A stretch of 64,000 nucleotides of DNA, taken from the NCBI GenBank assembly GCA_013396995.1, contig VWZP01010941.1:1917074-1981073 (forward strand), in the 5' to 3' direction. Origin of the DNA: Dicaeum eximium (Eukaryota > Chordata > Aves > Passeriformes > Dicaeidae). Numbering within the stretch: the stretch's first letter is position 1; each line of letters opens with the position of its first letter. Of this stretch, positions 1 through 11,915 are shown piece by piece. The notes under the pieces were generated by a model that saw only the letters and a program-made list of their open reading frames with translations, was not told the origin of the DNA and searched no databases. The position numbers were made by a program, and so were the translations under genes.

Positions 1-3000
1 ACAGATATCTTTATAATGCAGAAATAGCAACCATTTTTACCAAGTGAAATCAATTCTCTGTGCTTGCATCTTCTTTGCTCTTCTTGTGCTCTTTTTTTCT
101 GCAGGAAGTATGTAATGAAATAATTAGCAACAAAGCACCGTGTCTTAGAGAAGACAGAAATAAATCCAGGCTAGGGCTGATATTCTTCAGGATTTAGAGT
201 CTTGCCCTTCTCCTGTACTGAAGGTACTTCCTCTGCTCCTCTCAAAAAAACAGCCCTCTGGCAAGAGAAGTGTATGTGCTCCTCAGGGGAGAGGTGAGAG
301 CCTTGCTGTTCTCTCAGTGGTGGGTGCATTTTTCTGTCAACTCATTCCAATCTGTCATTTACAAACCTACATCTGATGTGAAGAGAAGGGCACAGACCAA
401 AACTGTGACTTGGGGAATGTGGGTGTTTAATTTGGCAAAGCAGAAGAGTTTTTCAGCAGCTGTACTCAGAGACGCTTCCTCAGGAGAAAGAAAGAAAAAA
501 AAAAAAGTCTCAGTCAACCAGTCCACATAAGTACAGTGATAGCATTAATTTGGTTAGTATAGAATTAAGTAAATTTGGTTAGTATAGAATTAAGTAGTGG
601 CTCACTACTATGCGCTTGCAGATAAATTTCCTGTATTTTTAGTTGTAAGGAAAATACCATGATTCAGCAATGCAAAAACCCAGAGAAACCCGGGGAGAAA
701 AGGAGCTGATTGTCTTTAACAAGGGAGTGCAGAGAGGACATGTACCTCCCACCCTCACTGCCAAGGACCTGTCACAGATGAGACTGACACAGGGCATGTG
801 ACAGAGTGCCAGGCACACCAGAGTGCCCTGACCCCCTCCCAGAGGATTAATGGTCTCTTGATGCACCACAGATACAAAGAAGTTCCAGAGAAAATTCTAC
901 CTGAACATAGTCTAAGTTAATTCTGACATATTTTTCAAAATATTTCTGTTTATTTTGAATTATTTGAACAAACCTTTTTGTTGGAAGGGGATCTCACATT
1001 ATAAAGCCTCTGTGTATTATAGGTCTCTTTGTTTAGACCAATACTCTTATTTATGCTTATTTATTAATCAAGAGGCCTGACAAGCTGCTGCAAATAAAGC
1101 TGCTGCTGATTCAGTAGTTTGTTAGGAGAGTCATCTGAGGATTAGAGTCTATAAACAGCCTTTATGAAAAGATATATTTTTTTGTCAATTAATTGGCCTG
1201 GAGAATTTTGTCATTTCAATCTGTCACTGTTGAGTTTTACTTTACTGCAATATTTTGAAATTAAGTAGAAAAGGGAAAGTGTCTATCTAATGCTTTTGGC
1301 AAGCTCTCTGTTAATTAATAGCTTTTTGAAGTACTAAATTTCCTTGGTTTTTATCTTAATTAACACTCTTAATTGACCTTCTGTGATCTCTAGTTTCTCC
1401 CAAAAGAATTATAAAATAGACTTCTAAGTTCTTTTCTGCAGTCAGATTGACATGCAATTGCTTGTGTAGACATCTTCTCTGTCTTCACAAATGGTTTTTT
1501 TTTATTTTTATTTTTTACCACTGAAGTCCCCACTGGAAATTACAGTCCATCGAACCATAGACCTAAAATTGATTGTGCACATAAAAAATCCTGGAAGAAT
1601 TGAATGAAGAAAAGAACTTCCTGGAATTCTGTGCCAAAATCAGAACTCAAGTGACAACAAAACTTTTACTCAGCTTGAACTCACCTGCCCTGGATAATGA
1701 AGAAAATATTTTATGTTCTTCCATTTACCCCCAGTGACAGAAAGAATGAGTTTTTTTCTTCATTTAGCCTACATCAAAGCATGGTTATAGATGTCAAAGA
1801 AGATGAATTTCACTTGCCAACATTTTTAGGGAGTGTTCTCTATTCCATCTTCTTTATATTAATTTCTTATTCTTTTTGTGAAATAGTGGAAAGTTAAAGC
1901 TGAAGAACCCTGTCTAATTGCTTTTATTTTAAATTAATTTATAACTAAAGCTTTATGTGTCACATATTACAACTCTAGCAATCCTAAAAGTGTGTTTTAC
2001 TATTTTCTTCTGAAATATAGAATGCAAATCTCTTTTGTAACATGTTGTGAGAAACTGTAGTCAATTCTTTCTGCTGGAGTTTATGGAGGGCATTACAAAA
2101 AATGCAAATTCTATGTTTTGAGACTTGAAACTTTCAAGTAACTATTAATCTTGGAGCTTACTTTTATATTCTGAGATTAAATAATGACATTTTAAGCACT
2201 TAAACCTTCACTAAGAGCAAGATAAGCAAGCATATACTTTGTTTCAAGCATTTTAACTAAGGTTGATTCCACTGGTCTTTTCATGTCTTTAATGTTAAGC
2301 ATATGCCTATGTACTTTTCTGAAATGGTGGATGGTATTTAGCAGAGTTTATTACAACCAATAACTATCATTTCTTTAAGAATACTTATAAAGTAGGAATT
2401 ATGCAAAATAAGGTTTCATTTTTAAGGCAAACAAAGTAACTTCCTGTGAGCATTGCCTTTTTATTGCTGCATGCAGCTGTAAATCATGTCTTGAAAGCAA
2501 AGCCATCTTTTTAAAAGTGTATTTTGAAAAACAGTGCATTATTTTCTCCTGAGCTGTTGAGACAATTTCCTGTCCAGATCTGGTACCCCATTAATTTCAT
2601 GCTATAAAAAACAGTCTCTCTGAGGCATAGGAGACAATTTTGGGATTGTTGCACATACATATATCACAGTAGATCTGCCTACTCTAGTTCTACAGATGAT
2701 GTTTAACAAACTCCTGTTTACCCTATTTTGGGATTAATGTCCTCCTTCCCCCAGATCTGTGTGGTTACATAGCCTTATGCTACACATAAATGGAGGATTT
2801 TTTTTATTTCCTATGTGTAAAATTTGAAATTTGAGTGCAATTACAGTAACAAGAGGAGCTCTTTTTCTAATGAGTCTCAAAAACCCCTGACCAAGAAACA
2901 TATAAAATTCTCCTGTAGAGAGGGAAATTGAGTGCACAGTGTTAGCATAATAGCAAGGGCTGAGACATTGCTTTGCACTACAGTTTTATGGGATGATATT

Positions 3001-5699
3001 TTAAAAGGTATTCGGAGATTTATGGCTTTTTAGGGACAGCTGAAATTGTTTTCACATTTCTAATACTGCTTTCATTAGAATTTTGAAAGGATGTTTATGG
3101 TATCAGATTGAATTCTAAGGTGTTACCAAATCATCCAGAATCTCCATTGCTTAAGTATATTCCCTCGTATCCCTGTGTATCTTCAGAGGAAAAAATGAGA
3201 TTAATATAAGTGCTTTGGTTTAAAGTATATAATCTGTATTCTGTCATGTACTTCATCTCCCAGGGAAGGTACCTGGGAACTCACTCTGCTGTTTTTATTT
3301 ATCCTGCCACTGCAGTATATAGATGAGAGGACTAAGGTCCAATGGTGTTAAAACAAGACATGAAATATTGATTAATTCTTTTTTAAAATTCCTTTTTCCT
3401 CCTGAGTACAGCAAGTTTCAGATGCTACTGTCAATATAGTGCTCTCCAATAAACCTCCATTATTGGAAGGGTCCTGATCTTCATCGTGTTCTTATAAATG
3501 GTTATTGTGATTCTAAAATGCTTTCAAAGCTCAAGGCCAGTGTTTTCCTGGTGCAAGAGCAGAAAGCAAGTTAGAAGCAATGCAGCCTTTTATCATGGCA
3601 GAATGTTATTTTGAAGTAACATTAATTGGATTGGGAATTCTCCCTGCTAGACAGTAGCAGAACATTCTGGTTGGAGAGATGAAGATCCTGATGGGGCAGA
3701 TAAACAGCTGTACACGTTCGTGGCTATAAAGGTGTCCAAAAAAAGAAGCACAATTACAGTTGGTATCCACCTAATGAAACATGGGTGTTAGACACCCTGC
3801 CTTTAGTTTCCACTAGTTGTTCTTGAGTTTAAGTTAACTCTTTCTTTATTGTTGGATCTTAACAAAAGCAGCTAAACAGATACTTAGCTTTTTCCCCAAG
3901 GCAAAAGGTATTTCAGGAAAGGCAAGGATAACATTTCACACCAGCTCACCTATGAAGGATGACAGACATGGGCAAGGAAAAGAATACTTAACTACTTTCA
4001 GTGTTCTTGGACTCAGCTCTGGGAACTGAGGTAATTTGTTTCACTAAAAAAACCAAAAGTTTATTTAACCTGGAGTGTACTGGGGTTTCTTTAGGAACTT
4101 AAAGCTCTTGGAGCTTTTCTAGTATCTATAATAAAAGGTATTACACAGAGAAGGAATTTGAATCTCAGACCTGTATGTGCCACATAATTGTCATGATAAA
4201 GGTTGTAGAACTACTTTTTCACCCATTGTCTTAAATGGTATTTAGTTCAACTTGCACAAGGAAGTAGCACAGAATCTGTGCCAAAAGCCACTGATTGGTA
4301 TATTTATGCAGGAGGAGGGAGGCAGGGGACTGGAGTACATTTGTGCTCTGAACCAGGAAAAGGCAGCTGAGGCTGGTTCTTCTGTCTGACAGGAAAGTTG
4401 GGGCTTATAGGCTGGGTAAATTGCTATAGGCTTGTGGGTTTTTTTCCACATGAAAATTCTATTCCTACCCCAGGATGAAAATGTTTTGTGAAGATTTTGT
4501 TGGTGGCAATAACTGATTGGCACATAGGCTTACTTGGGAGTTCTTTTACAGCAAAACTTAATTGTGCACAAATGTTAGGCTGCTTTAACTTAGGATGGAG
4601 AACAGACTGCCCCCTGCCATACCCAAAAGCTAAGAGCTTACAGGTGTGGCAGAAAGCTCATCTATCCCCTCCTCTCATTCACACCCTGCTCTATTAAGGT
4701 GCTCTATTAAAGTCTGCAGTAAAGTTTTGTGGTATCTTTCTTTGGAAACAGGGCATTTTAAAATAATTTAAAGATAATTATTTTCACTGATTTCAGTTAA
4801 ACTGAAAGCAATACAGGCACAAAGCTTCAGCCAGTTTGTAAGCAGCAAGGGCTGAGCGTGCTCTCACTGCTGGTGAGGTTTGAAAGCAGTGAGTCTTGCA
4901 TGCCCAGGTTATCTGGGTAACTCTGCTGACTCCCAGTCCTCCACTGGTAACATCTGTGTGAGCAGAGCAAACAGGATTTGCTTTGTGGTTAACAATGCAT
5001 GTGTTTGCTCTCAAACAACCAGTCTGTGAGCCAGATCCTTACACATGTCATTTTTCTCACTCGTACAGGTAATGCTTCTGGGCTGATTGAATATATCTAG
5101 TATTGAGCAAAGACTCAGTCTGTGCACTGTCCTCTTGTGGTTTTCTCTCTGCTGTGTTAGTTTTTGTGATAACACAAAATTATGTAAAGGGATATGCGCA
5201 GATTTTTGGTTTTCAGAACATTGCATTAGATGGTTTTGCGCCAAAATATCCTTGGAAGTTTCATTACAGTGTGAATTTTCAGGCTGAGGATAGCCCACTG
5301 CAGATAAAGACTTTGCTTGCAGAAGAAGATGGGGCCTACTCACATGCATGCACCACAAATTCTGACACTACTTGGTATTTTGGTAAACTTTATCTCATTT
5401 TACAAACTCCACTAAGTGCTATCTTTCGGACATGAAAATAAATTATTTTCTGTTTTACTGGAGATGCATTGTTTGACTTCAAATATTTAACATGGTTTTT
5501 TTTCCTGTGGACAATAGCTGGAGGCCCCGAGCTGGGAAGAATGAGGACATATCTATAAATAATTCAAAGTAATTGTATGGTTTTGACAGGTTGTCAAGCT
5601 GCTTAATGCCTTTTGTCCCAGGCAATAGATTGTATTTCTTTGATAAAGTGTTGGTAATTTCTCATTGCAATTTGTTTTGCGTATGTTGTATTTTTACAG
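1..5699 (+). other. ST6GALNAC3: Intron of ST6GALNAC3 (3' part), no exon recognised
   Basis: This AT-rich stretch lies immediately upstream of a recognised ST6GALNAC3 exon and ends in a normal acceptor (T-rich tract followed by ACAG at 5696-5699). The upstream exons of the gene, including the one carrying sialyl motif L, are not visible, so the intron must extend beyond the left edge. No coding homology, RNA gene or young transposon was recognised. Short open frames are present but show no family resemblance. A perfect 25-bp tandem duplication at 547-596 is listed separately. Intron status is inferred from the following exon. Confidence 0.75.
547..596. repeat. Perfect 2 x 25-bp tandem duplication
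   Basis: The 25-bp unit beginning AATTTGGTTAGTATAG occurs at 547-571 and again, without a mismatch, at 572-596. Identity of the two copies points to a recent slippage or duplication event in intronic sequence. No function is implied. Confidence 0.9.
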
Positions 5700-5807
5700 A
5701 GTCCAGTCGGGTTCCTATCTCAGCACGGGTTGGTTTACCTTAATTTTGGCCATGGATGCCTGCTATGGAATTCACGTCTATGGGATGATAAATGACACCT
5801 ACTGCAA
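5700..5807 (+). CDS. ST6GALNAC3: ST6GALNAC3 penultimate coding exon (sialyl motif S)
   Basis: This 108-nt exon encodes part of alpha-N-acetylgalactosaminide alpha-2,6-sialyltransferase 3, a type II Golgi membrane enzyme that moves sialic acid from CMP-Neu5Ac to the GalNAc of sialylated O-glycans and gangliosides (GM1b to GD1alpha in the family literature). The translation reads VQSGSYLSTGWFTLILAM and continues DACYGIHVYGMINDTYC. It holds the small sialyl motif S: STGWF, the conserved Cys that in this family pairs with a Cys in motif L, and the VYG signature. An NDT sequon follows. The acceptor is TTTTTACAG before 5700 and the donor is GTAAGA at 5808. The exon begins with one base completing a codon and ends with two bases of a Lys codon, so both flanking introns are phase 2. 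The gene assignment rests on recognised similarity to vertebrate ST6GALNAC3; the paralogue ST6GALNAC5 is the main alternative but fits less well at ACYGIHVYGMINDTYC. Confidence 0.93.
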
Positions 5808-8001
5808 GTAAGATCATAGAAAATTATTTTCATGCGTCTGCAATTCTGATGTCTTGTCAAAATTTCACAATTGATTTTAATATCATAAATCCAAAAAATG
5901 GATCAGCAGTCATTTCCCCGTGTTTTGCATTGATGTGACACTATTGTCAGCATATTCACTCCTGATATGGCATGTGCTGCTGATAAAATACAAACATTTA
6001 CAAAATCTAACATCAGATGTCATAAAGAACTATTTTTAATCAAAGATCTTTTGCAGTTTCTGAATTAGCTGGAAACAAAGTATGCTCATATTCTTTTGAT
6101 GAAATGTACTTGCTTCTACTGCTAAAACAAATCTATAGAGTAAAAAACTAATACATTGTTTTCTGAATACCAAATACACCTGGAAGTGAAATAAAATGAT
6201 TAGCCCTGGATAGCTACCTGAAATTATATTTCACTACCACTGAGCAACCTACTTGAACTTTCTAGGTTATATATGGCTTGTTTTGAGTAGTAGAGGGTTC
6301 TAATTAGATAATAAAACAAGTCCTGTGAGCTTTATCACCATAAACTGACATAAATTCCAACCAACTACTGTTGGTGACCTTACAGTGACAGTGGATTAAT
6401 CCTGTGGTCAGAAGTATAACTCTAAACACAATTTTTAAAGGTTCAAGTTAAATACTTTAATCTACTGTGTACGGTAGAAAAATATCAGATGAAACTATTC
6501 CTCATCCATTCAGAAAAGCAGGAAATGTCATGAACAATGTATGGTACTAGTACATACACGTCTATTCTTTAGTACCTATGTAACCAGTCCAGTGCATCAT
6601 GAGCTCATAAAGTCAAGCCTTTGTGCAGATTCTCACTCCACATTCTGTGTCACTCCAGTGTGGGATTCATTCCTGGCAGAACCTAAAAAATGTCACAAAC
6701 AACAGAATTTGAGTCACAGCTGTTTAATCAGGATATTTTAACATTAGAGGCTGACTTTTTAGAACTTGCAGATCTCACTGATTGAGTCATCCAGATGGAA
6801 TGAACAGAATGAACATATGTTGTTCTTTGTTTATGAAAACACACAGTAGACACCCTGAGATGAGGGGTGACAGGACTAAGGCTGTCCTCAGAGAGCTCAG
6901 CCAAGCTGGCATTGCATAGCCCTGATGTAAAAGCAGTCAACAGCATGGTAGCACTGTGGGCAGCAGAGAATGAGGTCTCCTTAAAGCTGTGATACTGACT
7001 GGATTATCTACCTAAATTGGATGGTACTCTTATAACTGCATTGTTCAGCCAGTTCAAGAACCAGTTTCAACAGCTGGGACTATCCAGTGAGAAGACTTTG
7101 CTTAGGGAGGGAGCCTTGTGGGCTGAGTTATCACAGGTTGAACAGAATGTTCAGTGCCTGTAAGAGCCAACCCATCAGCCTCTTACTGACTGTTAAGATC
7201 GGTGTGTGCTGGGAGATACACTGAGCTTCTTCTGCCTTAGGAAAATTCCTAGAAATCATGATCTAATGGAAGCCCTTACAGTTTAGCAAAGGAGTTCAAG
7301 TGCTGACACGTGGAAAGGATTTCAGAATAATTCATAGAATTGTTTAGTTTGGGAAAGACCTTTCAGATCATAGAGTTCAATTGTTAACCCAGCATTGCCA
7401 AGTCTGCAGTAAACTGTGTCCCAAGTGCCACATTTGCACATCTTTTAAATACATCCAGGGCTTGTGAGTCAAACACTTCCCTGGGCAGCCTGTTCTAGTG
7501 CTTGACAACCCTTTTGGTGAAGAACTTTTTCCAGATATCCAATCTGAACCTCCCATGATGCAGCTTGAGGCAATTTCCTCATGTCCTCATTTTCCACTTG
7601 TTCCTTGGGAGAAGAGACCAACCCTCTCCTCATTACAACCCCCCTCCAAGCAGCTGTAAAGAGTTATAAGGTCCCTCCTGAGCCTCCTTTTCTCCAGGAT
7701 GAACACTCCCAGCTCCTTCAGTCATTCTCGTGGGAGTTGTGCTCCAGACCCTTCACCGGTTCCTTTGTCCTTCGCTGGACTCACTCCAGCACCTCAGTGT
7801 GTGTCTGGTAGTGAGAGGCACAAAACTGAACACAGGATTTGAGGTGTGGCCTCACCAGTGCTGAGAACAAGGCACAATCACTGCCCTGCTCCTGCTGGCC
7901 ACACTACTGCTGATCCAAGCCAGGATGCTTGTATCTTATATTTAGGTGTATTATATATTTGTGTTGAAAATAGTATTAAAGTGTATCTTTCTTCTCCCTA
8001 G
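5808..8001 (+). other. ST6GALNAC3: Last intron of ST6GALNAC3
   Basis: A 2194-nt GT-AG intron runs from donor GTAAGA at 5808 to acceptor CTCCCTAG ending at 8001. It is phase 2, splitting a Lys codon as AA|G. Apart from the antisense CR1 copy at about 7326-7929 nothing recognisable lies in it. The CR1 ends only about 70 bp upstream of the acceptor, so the branch-point region abuts transposon sequence. Confidence 0.9.
7326..7929 (-). mobile_element. CR1 LINE, 5'-truncated 3' end, antisense in last intron
   Basis: Read on the plus strand the segment starts with CATAGAATTGTTTAGTTTGG and runs through the well-known reverse-complement CR1 landmarks: GGGCAGCCTGTTC, TTGACAACCCTTT, CAGCTCCTTCAG, GGTGTGGCCTCACCAGTGCTG and CTGCTGGCCACACT. 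It therefore holds the last ~0.6 kb of a chicken-repeat-1 retrotransposon, mainly the end of ORF2 and the 3'UTR, inserted antisense to ST6GALNAC3. CR1 copies are normally 5'-truncated like this. The many substitutions against the remembered consensus suggest an old, immobile copy. Short plus-strand open frames inside it are antisense artefacts. Borders are accurate to roughly 10 bp. Confidence 0.93.
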
Positions 8002-8188
8002 GTCAGAAGGCTTTCGTAAAGTTCCCTACCACTATTACGAGCCAGGAAGAGATGAGTGTGAGGAATACTTTCTCCATGAAAATGCTCCATATGGAGGCCA
8101 CAGGTTTATCACGGAAAAGAAAGTATTTGCTAAGTGGGCCAAGAAGCACACAATAATATTTACACATCCCAACTGGACAGTGTCTTGA
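8002..8188 (+). CDS. ST6GALNAC3: ST6GALNAC3 terminal coding exon (motifs III and VS, stop)
   Basis: The exon supplies the last base of a split Lys codon, then 61 codons and a TGA at 8186-8188. The translation contains VPYHYYEPGRDE, matching sialyl motif III (Y/H-Y-Y-E), then APYGGHRFITEKKVFAKW. This includes the very-small motif HxxxxE (HRFITE), whose His is the catalytic base in this enzyme family. The C-terminus is IIFTHPNWTVS, with an NWT sequon, and matches the known C-terminus of vertebrate ST6GALNAC3. Reading frame, intron phase and splice acceptor (CTCCCTAG) agree with the exon at 5700-5807, and all motif residues expected here are intact, so the gene looks functional. An in-frame Met upstream in the intron is not the start; the exon begins at the acceptor. 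Confidence 0.96.
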
Positions 8189-9137
8189 TACTGGTTTATT
8201 TAACTCTCCCTTAACAGCATATTACAAAAATGTCTCCGTTTACAATAGTTTTGCTTACATCTGGCTGGCCTTTCTCAGCCTAGGTAACACTAAACTAAAA
8301 ACCAGAAGACAAAGAGGGTGGTGGTTCAGCTGTTAAGCAAAATTAATCATCTGTGGAAGGCAGACACATTGTTTGTTATTTCTTAGGGTTTTAATCCACA
8401 CTATGCACTTTATACTTTAACTGGATTTTACTTCAAGGCGGGAGCAGTTAAAGACAGATGAGATTTCCTGGATATACAGGTGCACACAGAGAACATGGTG
8501 GTGCTTTGAAAATTGTCCATCATCTCAGATATTTAAAATTATTATTTGTAGCTCATTTGCTGTACTGAAGCACTAATTCCATTTGTGGCATCAGTAGAAA
8601 TTTTCAGCTATACGTAGAAATTTCGAGAGAAATGTGAGGGAAAATACAGACCTCCAAGGTCCATGATTGAGTAAGTTTTTAAAAATACCTGAATATATTG
8701 ATACACAATATATTGTGAGCAATTACATATATGATAAAACTAGAGATGAGCTAAGCATGGTTCTTGGACTGTACCCAACTCTTGAATGAGAAGATATTAC
8801 CTACCCAAGACTCCTGATTAATCCATAACTTCTGAAATGCAGCATCCTTCCACCTTGGTCAGTCAGCACCATCTGGGACTATGTAGTTTGTGCTTTTTGG
8901 AGCTGTTGTCCCACACTTCAGCTCCAGCAGAATGGCACTTGGCAAAGATTGTGTTTTGCAGCCCATGATGAACCTTTGGCTGTTGTACCAAGCCTGCTGT
9001 CAGTACCCAAGCTGGTGAGTGTAAAGTTGTCTCATTAATATCTCCATTTACTCCAGTTGTACATTTGACTTGCTCCAGCATCCAAATAACAGTATTTTGA
9101 CAGTATTTCCCATACAGCTATCATAATTTATTTTAGA

Positions 9138-9222
9138 TCTCCAGTTTCTCCATCTTTAAAAACAAGGATAGTGTCTATCTACCTCACAAGAGAGTTGTGA
9201 GGACTAATTTAATTTAATTTAA
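9138..9222 (+). mobile_element. MIR-type SINE relic
   Basis: The stretch CCAGTTTCTCCATCTTTAAA, followed by GGATAGTGTCTATCTACCTC and AGTTGTGAGGACTAA, parallels the MIR core and 3' part (CAGTTTCCTCATCTGTAAAA, then ATACCTACCTCA, then GTTGTGAGGATTAAA). MIR is an ancient tRNA-derived, L2-mobilised SINE with relics across amniotes. The copy is short, diverged and sense to ST6GALNAC3. A chance match is unlikely given the ordered, collinear blocks. Confidence 0.65.
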
Positions 9223-9874
9223 AACACTTTCCTGATGCAGAATGCTCCAGATCATTTATTCTTAACACAGAAACAATGGTACCTGTCATTTATTCTTGTC
9301 TGTTGGGTATTTGAAGAAAGTGACAGTGTGTCTGGCTCTGATGGCAAATTGTTCTGTGCATCCACTTTCCTACTGAGGATAATTTGTAATACTGAGTTCT
9401 TTCAGCTTGCATTGCTTCAGATGAAGTTGAAAGAACTCCCCATCTCACAGTATTCTCTGCACATTAAAAGGCAGTTCAAGAATCTTAAAATATACTCATC
9501 TCTAGTTTAAGTATGTATTTCCAAGCTTACTGTGATGGAAAGTTTTCAACTGCAGCAGACTCATTTGTAATATGACCATATTTCAACTACACATGTGAGT
9601 TTTATTTAAACTGTATTTAAACTAATGCTTTAAGTTTAGAATGTGTCCTATGAATATTTTAACATCTGGAATGTCAGATTCAACACTGTAATAGCCAATA
9701 CTGTGAACATTTGAAGGAATTATGTGTGGAACATGTCACACAGGGTTTACTCACACTACTTAAACATTAACCAACAGGAAACTTTGTATGCTTTTGTAAA
9801 TCAAGAAAAGGGGAAAGTAAAAAGCTATTTTTACATGTAAGTATTTGTATACTGACTATTTCCTATTGTATATT

Positions 9875-9882
9875 TGTATATA
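9875..9882 (+). promoter_or_regulatory. Pumilio-type element TGTATATA in probable 3'UTR
   Basis: TGTATATA fits the TGTANATA consensus bound by Pumilio proteins in 3'UTRs. It sits in an AU-rich stretch (9840-9910). Only the sequence match is seen, and in AT-rich DNA such a match has a high chance rate. Confidence 0.25.
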
Positions 9883-11702
9883 TAAATCTATATTTTATAT
9901 GTTCATTGCATATATATTCTTTCATCAGCAGCTCCAACTCATAGGATGGGGAGGAAATCTCTATATCAGTATTCCTCCTCCTGATCTTCTTCCTGTTGGT
10001 AGGTGATTCCAGGGTATCACTTCAGTTGCCCCTTCTATTTTCTACCATAAATGCAGCTCTCCCATTTTATTTTTTAATATAGCTCAGCTTTCACTGCTTA
10101 CTTTAGTACTCTAAGTATTCATTCTGGTTGTGAGACAAAGGCTGGGGCCATGCTGATGATCTTGGATAAATGTGTATTCAAACACAGGCTTTGTCCCAGG
10201 TTTCTGGCATGACTTTGTCTCAACTTCCTGTTTAGAAAAGAGAAAAATAGTATGTTCCTACTCTCTTTCTTGACTGATTTTCTTGAAAGCTGTTGAGCTG
10301 AATATTCCCATTTTCAACTTATTTGTATAATGCTTTGAAGAAAAGGTGCCCAAAGTGTCTGAAAAATACAGGCAATGCTGTGATATACAAGTAATTAAAA
10401 GTGGCTGTTTCATGTCCCTGGAGCTTAAAATCAGTTGTATGCTGATACAACATGGGATGAAATCAAAAGGGGGAAAAGAGTCATGGTTGGAAGAAGAGCT
10501 GTAGTAGAAAAACCAGATTTATCACCATATGCATCCGTTCAGATAGGTGGCTGGATATATGGAAAGCTAATTAAAAAATGTAAGGTGGGATTTGAAAAAT
10601 GCAGGACATGTAGAATTAGGGAGAATGTTCCACACATATTTTACAGGGCAGCCTGGGAAATCCTGTCATTCCCTTGAGGGAAGAGGAACTGCAAGGAAGA
10701 ACATCAGCCAATTGAACTTGTATTTGGAAGGTTTCTGGGTTAATAGAAAACTGCTATGAAAGTGCTGCACATGGAAATTGTTTGGGCTGGACTGACTTAC
10801 ATGGAAGTGTTCTCATGAAGCAGAGTCCTTCTCTCCCCCAACTGTTTCTCCTCAGTGAGCATAAGGATTCTGCCTGAGTTGTGTTCACCTGGTTTTTAAG
10901 CTTGAGAAAGTTAAGATAATTAATACTTGCCAATTCACCATAAATGTGTAGTAAAATATGTGCTTCATTCTGAAGCTCTTTGAAGAGTGCTTGCATGGTC
11001 CATGAAACACTATCACAAAGGACAGCTAAGAAAAATACAGCTCTAAGGACACCTAAATGTACACAAAATTGAGAACACAATTAGAGTTTGGGTGTCACAG
11101 AGTAAAGTAAAAGTGTTACTCTCTGCCTGGATTTGCACTAAGAGCAGAACCACTTTAGAAACATTGCAGCTGCCTTCATTCATACTAGAGAACATGAACA
11201 TCAGTTCTCTTATTTAAATGAGCCTGTCTTTAGCATAAGTTAAAGGTATATTTACATGATTTTCATTATATGATTAAATAACTATGACCACTGTGTTAAA
11301 GATGATTCTACAAAGAAATTACTTGGTTGAAATCTGTTGAAAACCAGCTGTGGTACAAAAGAAAGAATGTCAGTACTTGGATGTGTATAAGGGGTCTTGG
11401 TGGTTCACCTTCTGAGAGCAGTTAAGAAATCAGCTGAGAATCACTTATTAATTCTTTAAGATAAAACTACTACAGTTTATCTGAATGTAATCATATCCTA
11501 ATTGCTTATTCACTCAAGCAGTCCTATTTTAATCAACTACTCATGAGTATAAAACAAGCAGGGAGTTTACCTGAGGTTTTCAAAATGCATTCTCACGTTG
11601 CTGCTAATAGAGGAATGCTGAAAAATAGTTTGGCCTTTGTTTTTTGCCATCTGTAAGCTGAGTAGTCATCAAAAGTTTCTTTTAAAATGTAGGGGGGATT
11701 TA

Positions 11703-11761
11703 AATAAACTTTTTTTTTTTAAAGGGGGAAAAACGGCATAAATGGCTTGGTTTTTAATAAA
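11703..11761 (+). terminator. ST6GALNAC3: Two AATAAA poly(A) signals
   Basis: AATAAA occurs at 11703-11708, followed by a T11 run, and again at 11756-11761. They are the first canonical hexamers found after the stop codon and may end one ST6GALNAC3 mRNA form. No transcript evidence is available. Confidence 0.35.
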
Positions 11762-11909
11762 CATTTAAATGTTAATACACTTTATGTTTTATGTTACATT
11801 ACCTTCTGACTTTTTGTTTTCAAAGTAGAAAGTTTTAAATAGGAGTAGAAATTTTCATTTAAAAACTATCTTTTTGACTGGCTAATTACTATTCATAGAT
11901 AATTGAGTG

Positions 11910-11915
11910 AATAAA
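11910..11915 (+). terminator. ST6GALNAC3: AATAAA poly(A) signal with T-rich downstream element
   Basis: AATAAA is followed within 30 nt by GTGTTATTTTTTCTTTC, a GT/T-rich stretch typical of a cleavage-stimulation site. Of the late hexamers this is the best composed. Assignment to ST6GALNAC3 is by position only. Confidence 0.35.

Noticed and set aside
3310..3360. Possible reverse MIR (AGATGAGAGGACTAAGGTCC)
   Set aside because: Only one short block resembles the MIR 5' region and no collinear continuation was found.
5103..5435. 110-codon plus-strand open frame just upstream of the ST6GALNAC3 exon
   Set aside because: It lies in the intron, is overlapped by open frames on the other strand, and shows no similarity to ST6GALNAC3 or another family.
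7581..7811. 76-codon plus-strand open frame
   Set aside because: It lies wholly inside the antisense CR1 copy and is the usual antisense artefact of that repeat.
10435..10677. 80-codon plus-strand open frame in the probable 3'UTR
   Set aside because: Basic and Cys-containing but matches no family I know; position in a UTR argues for chance.
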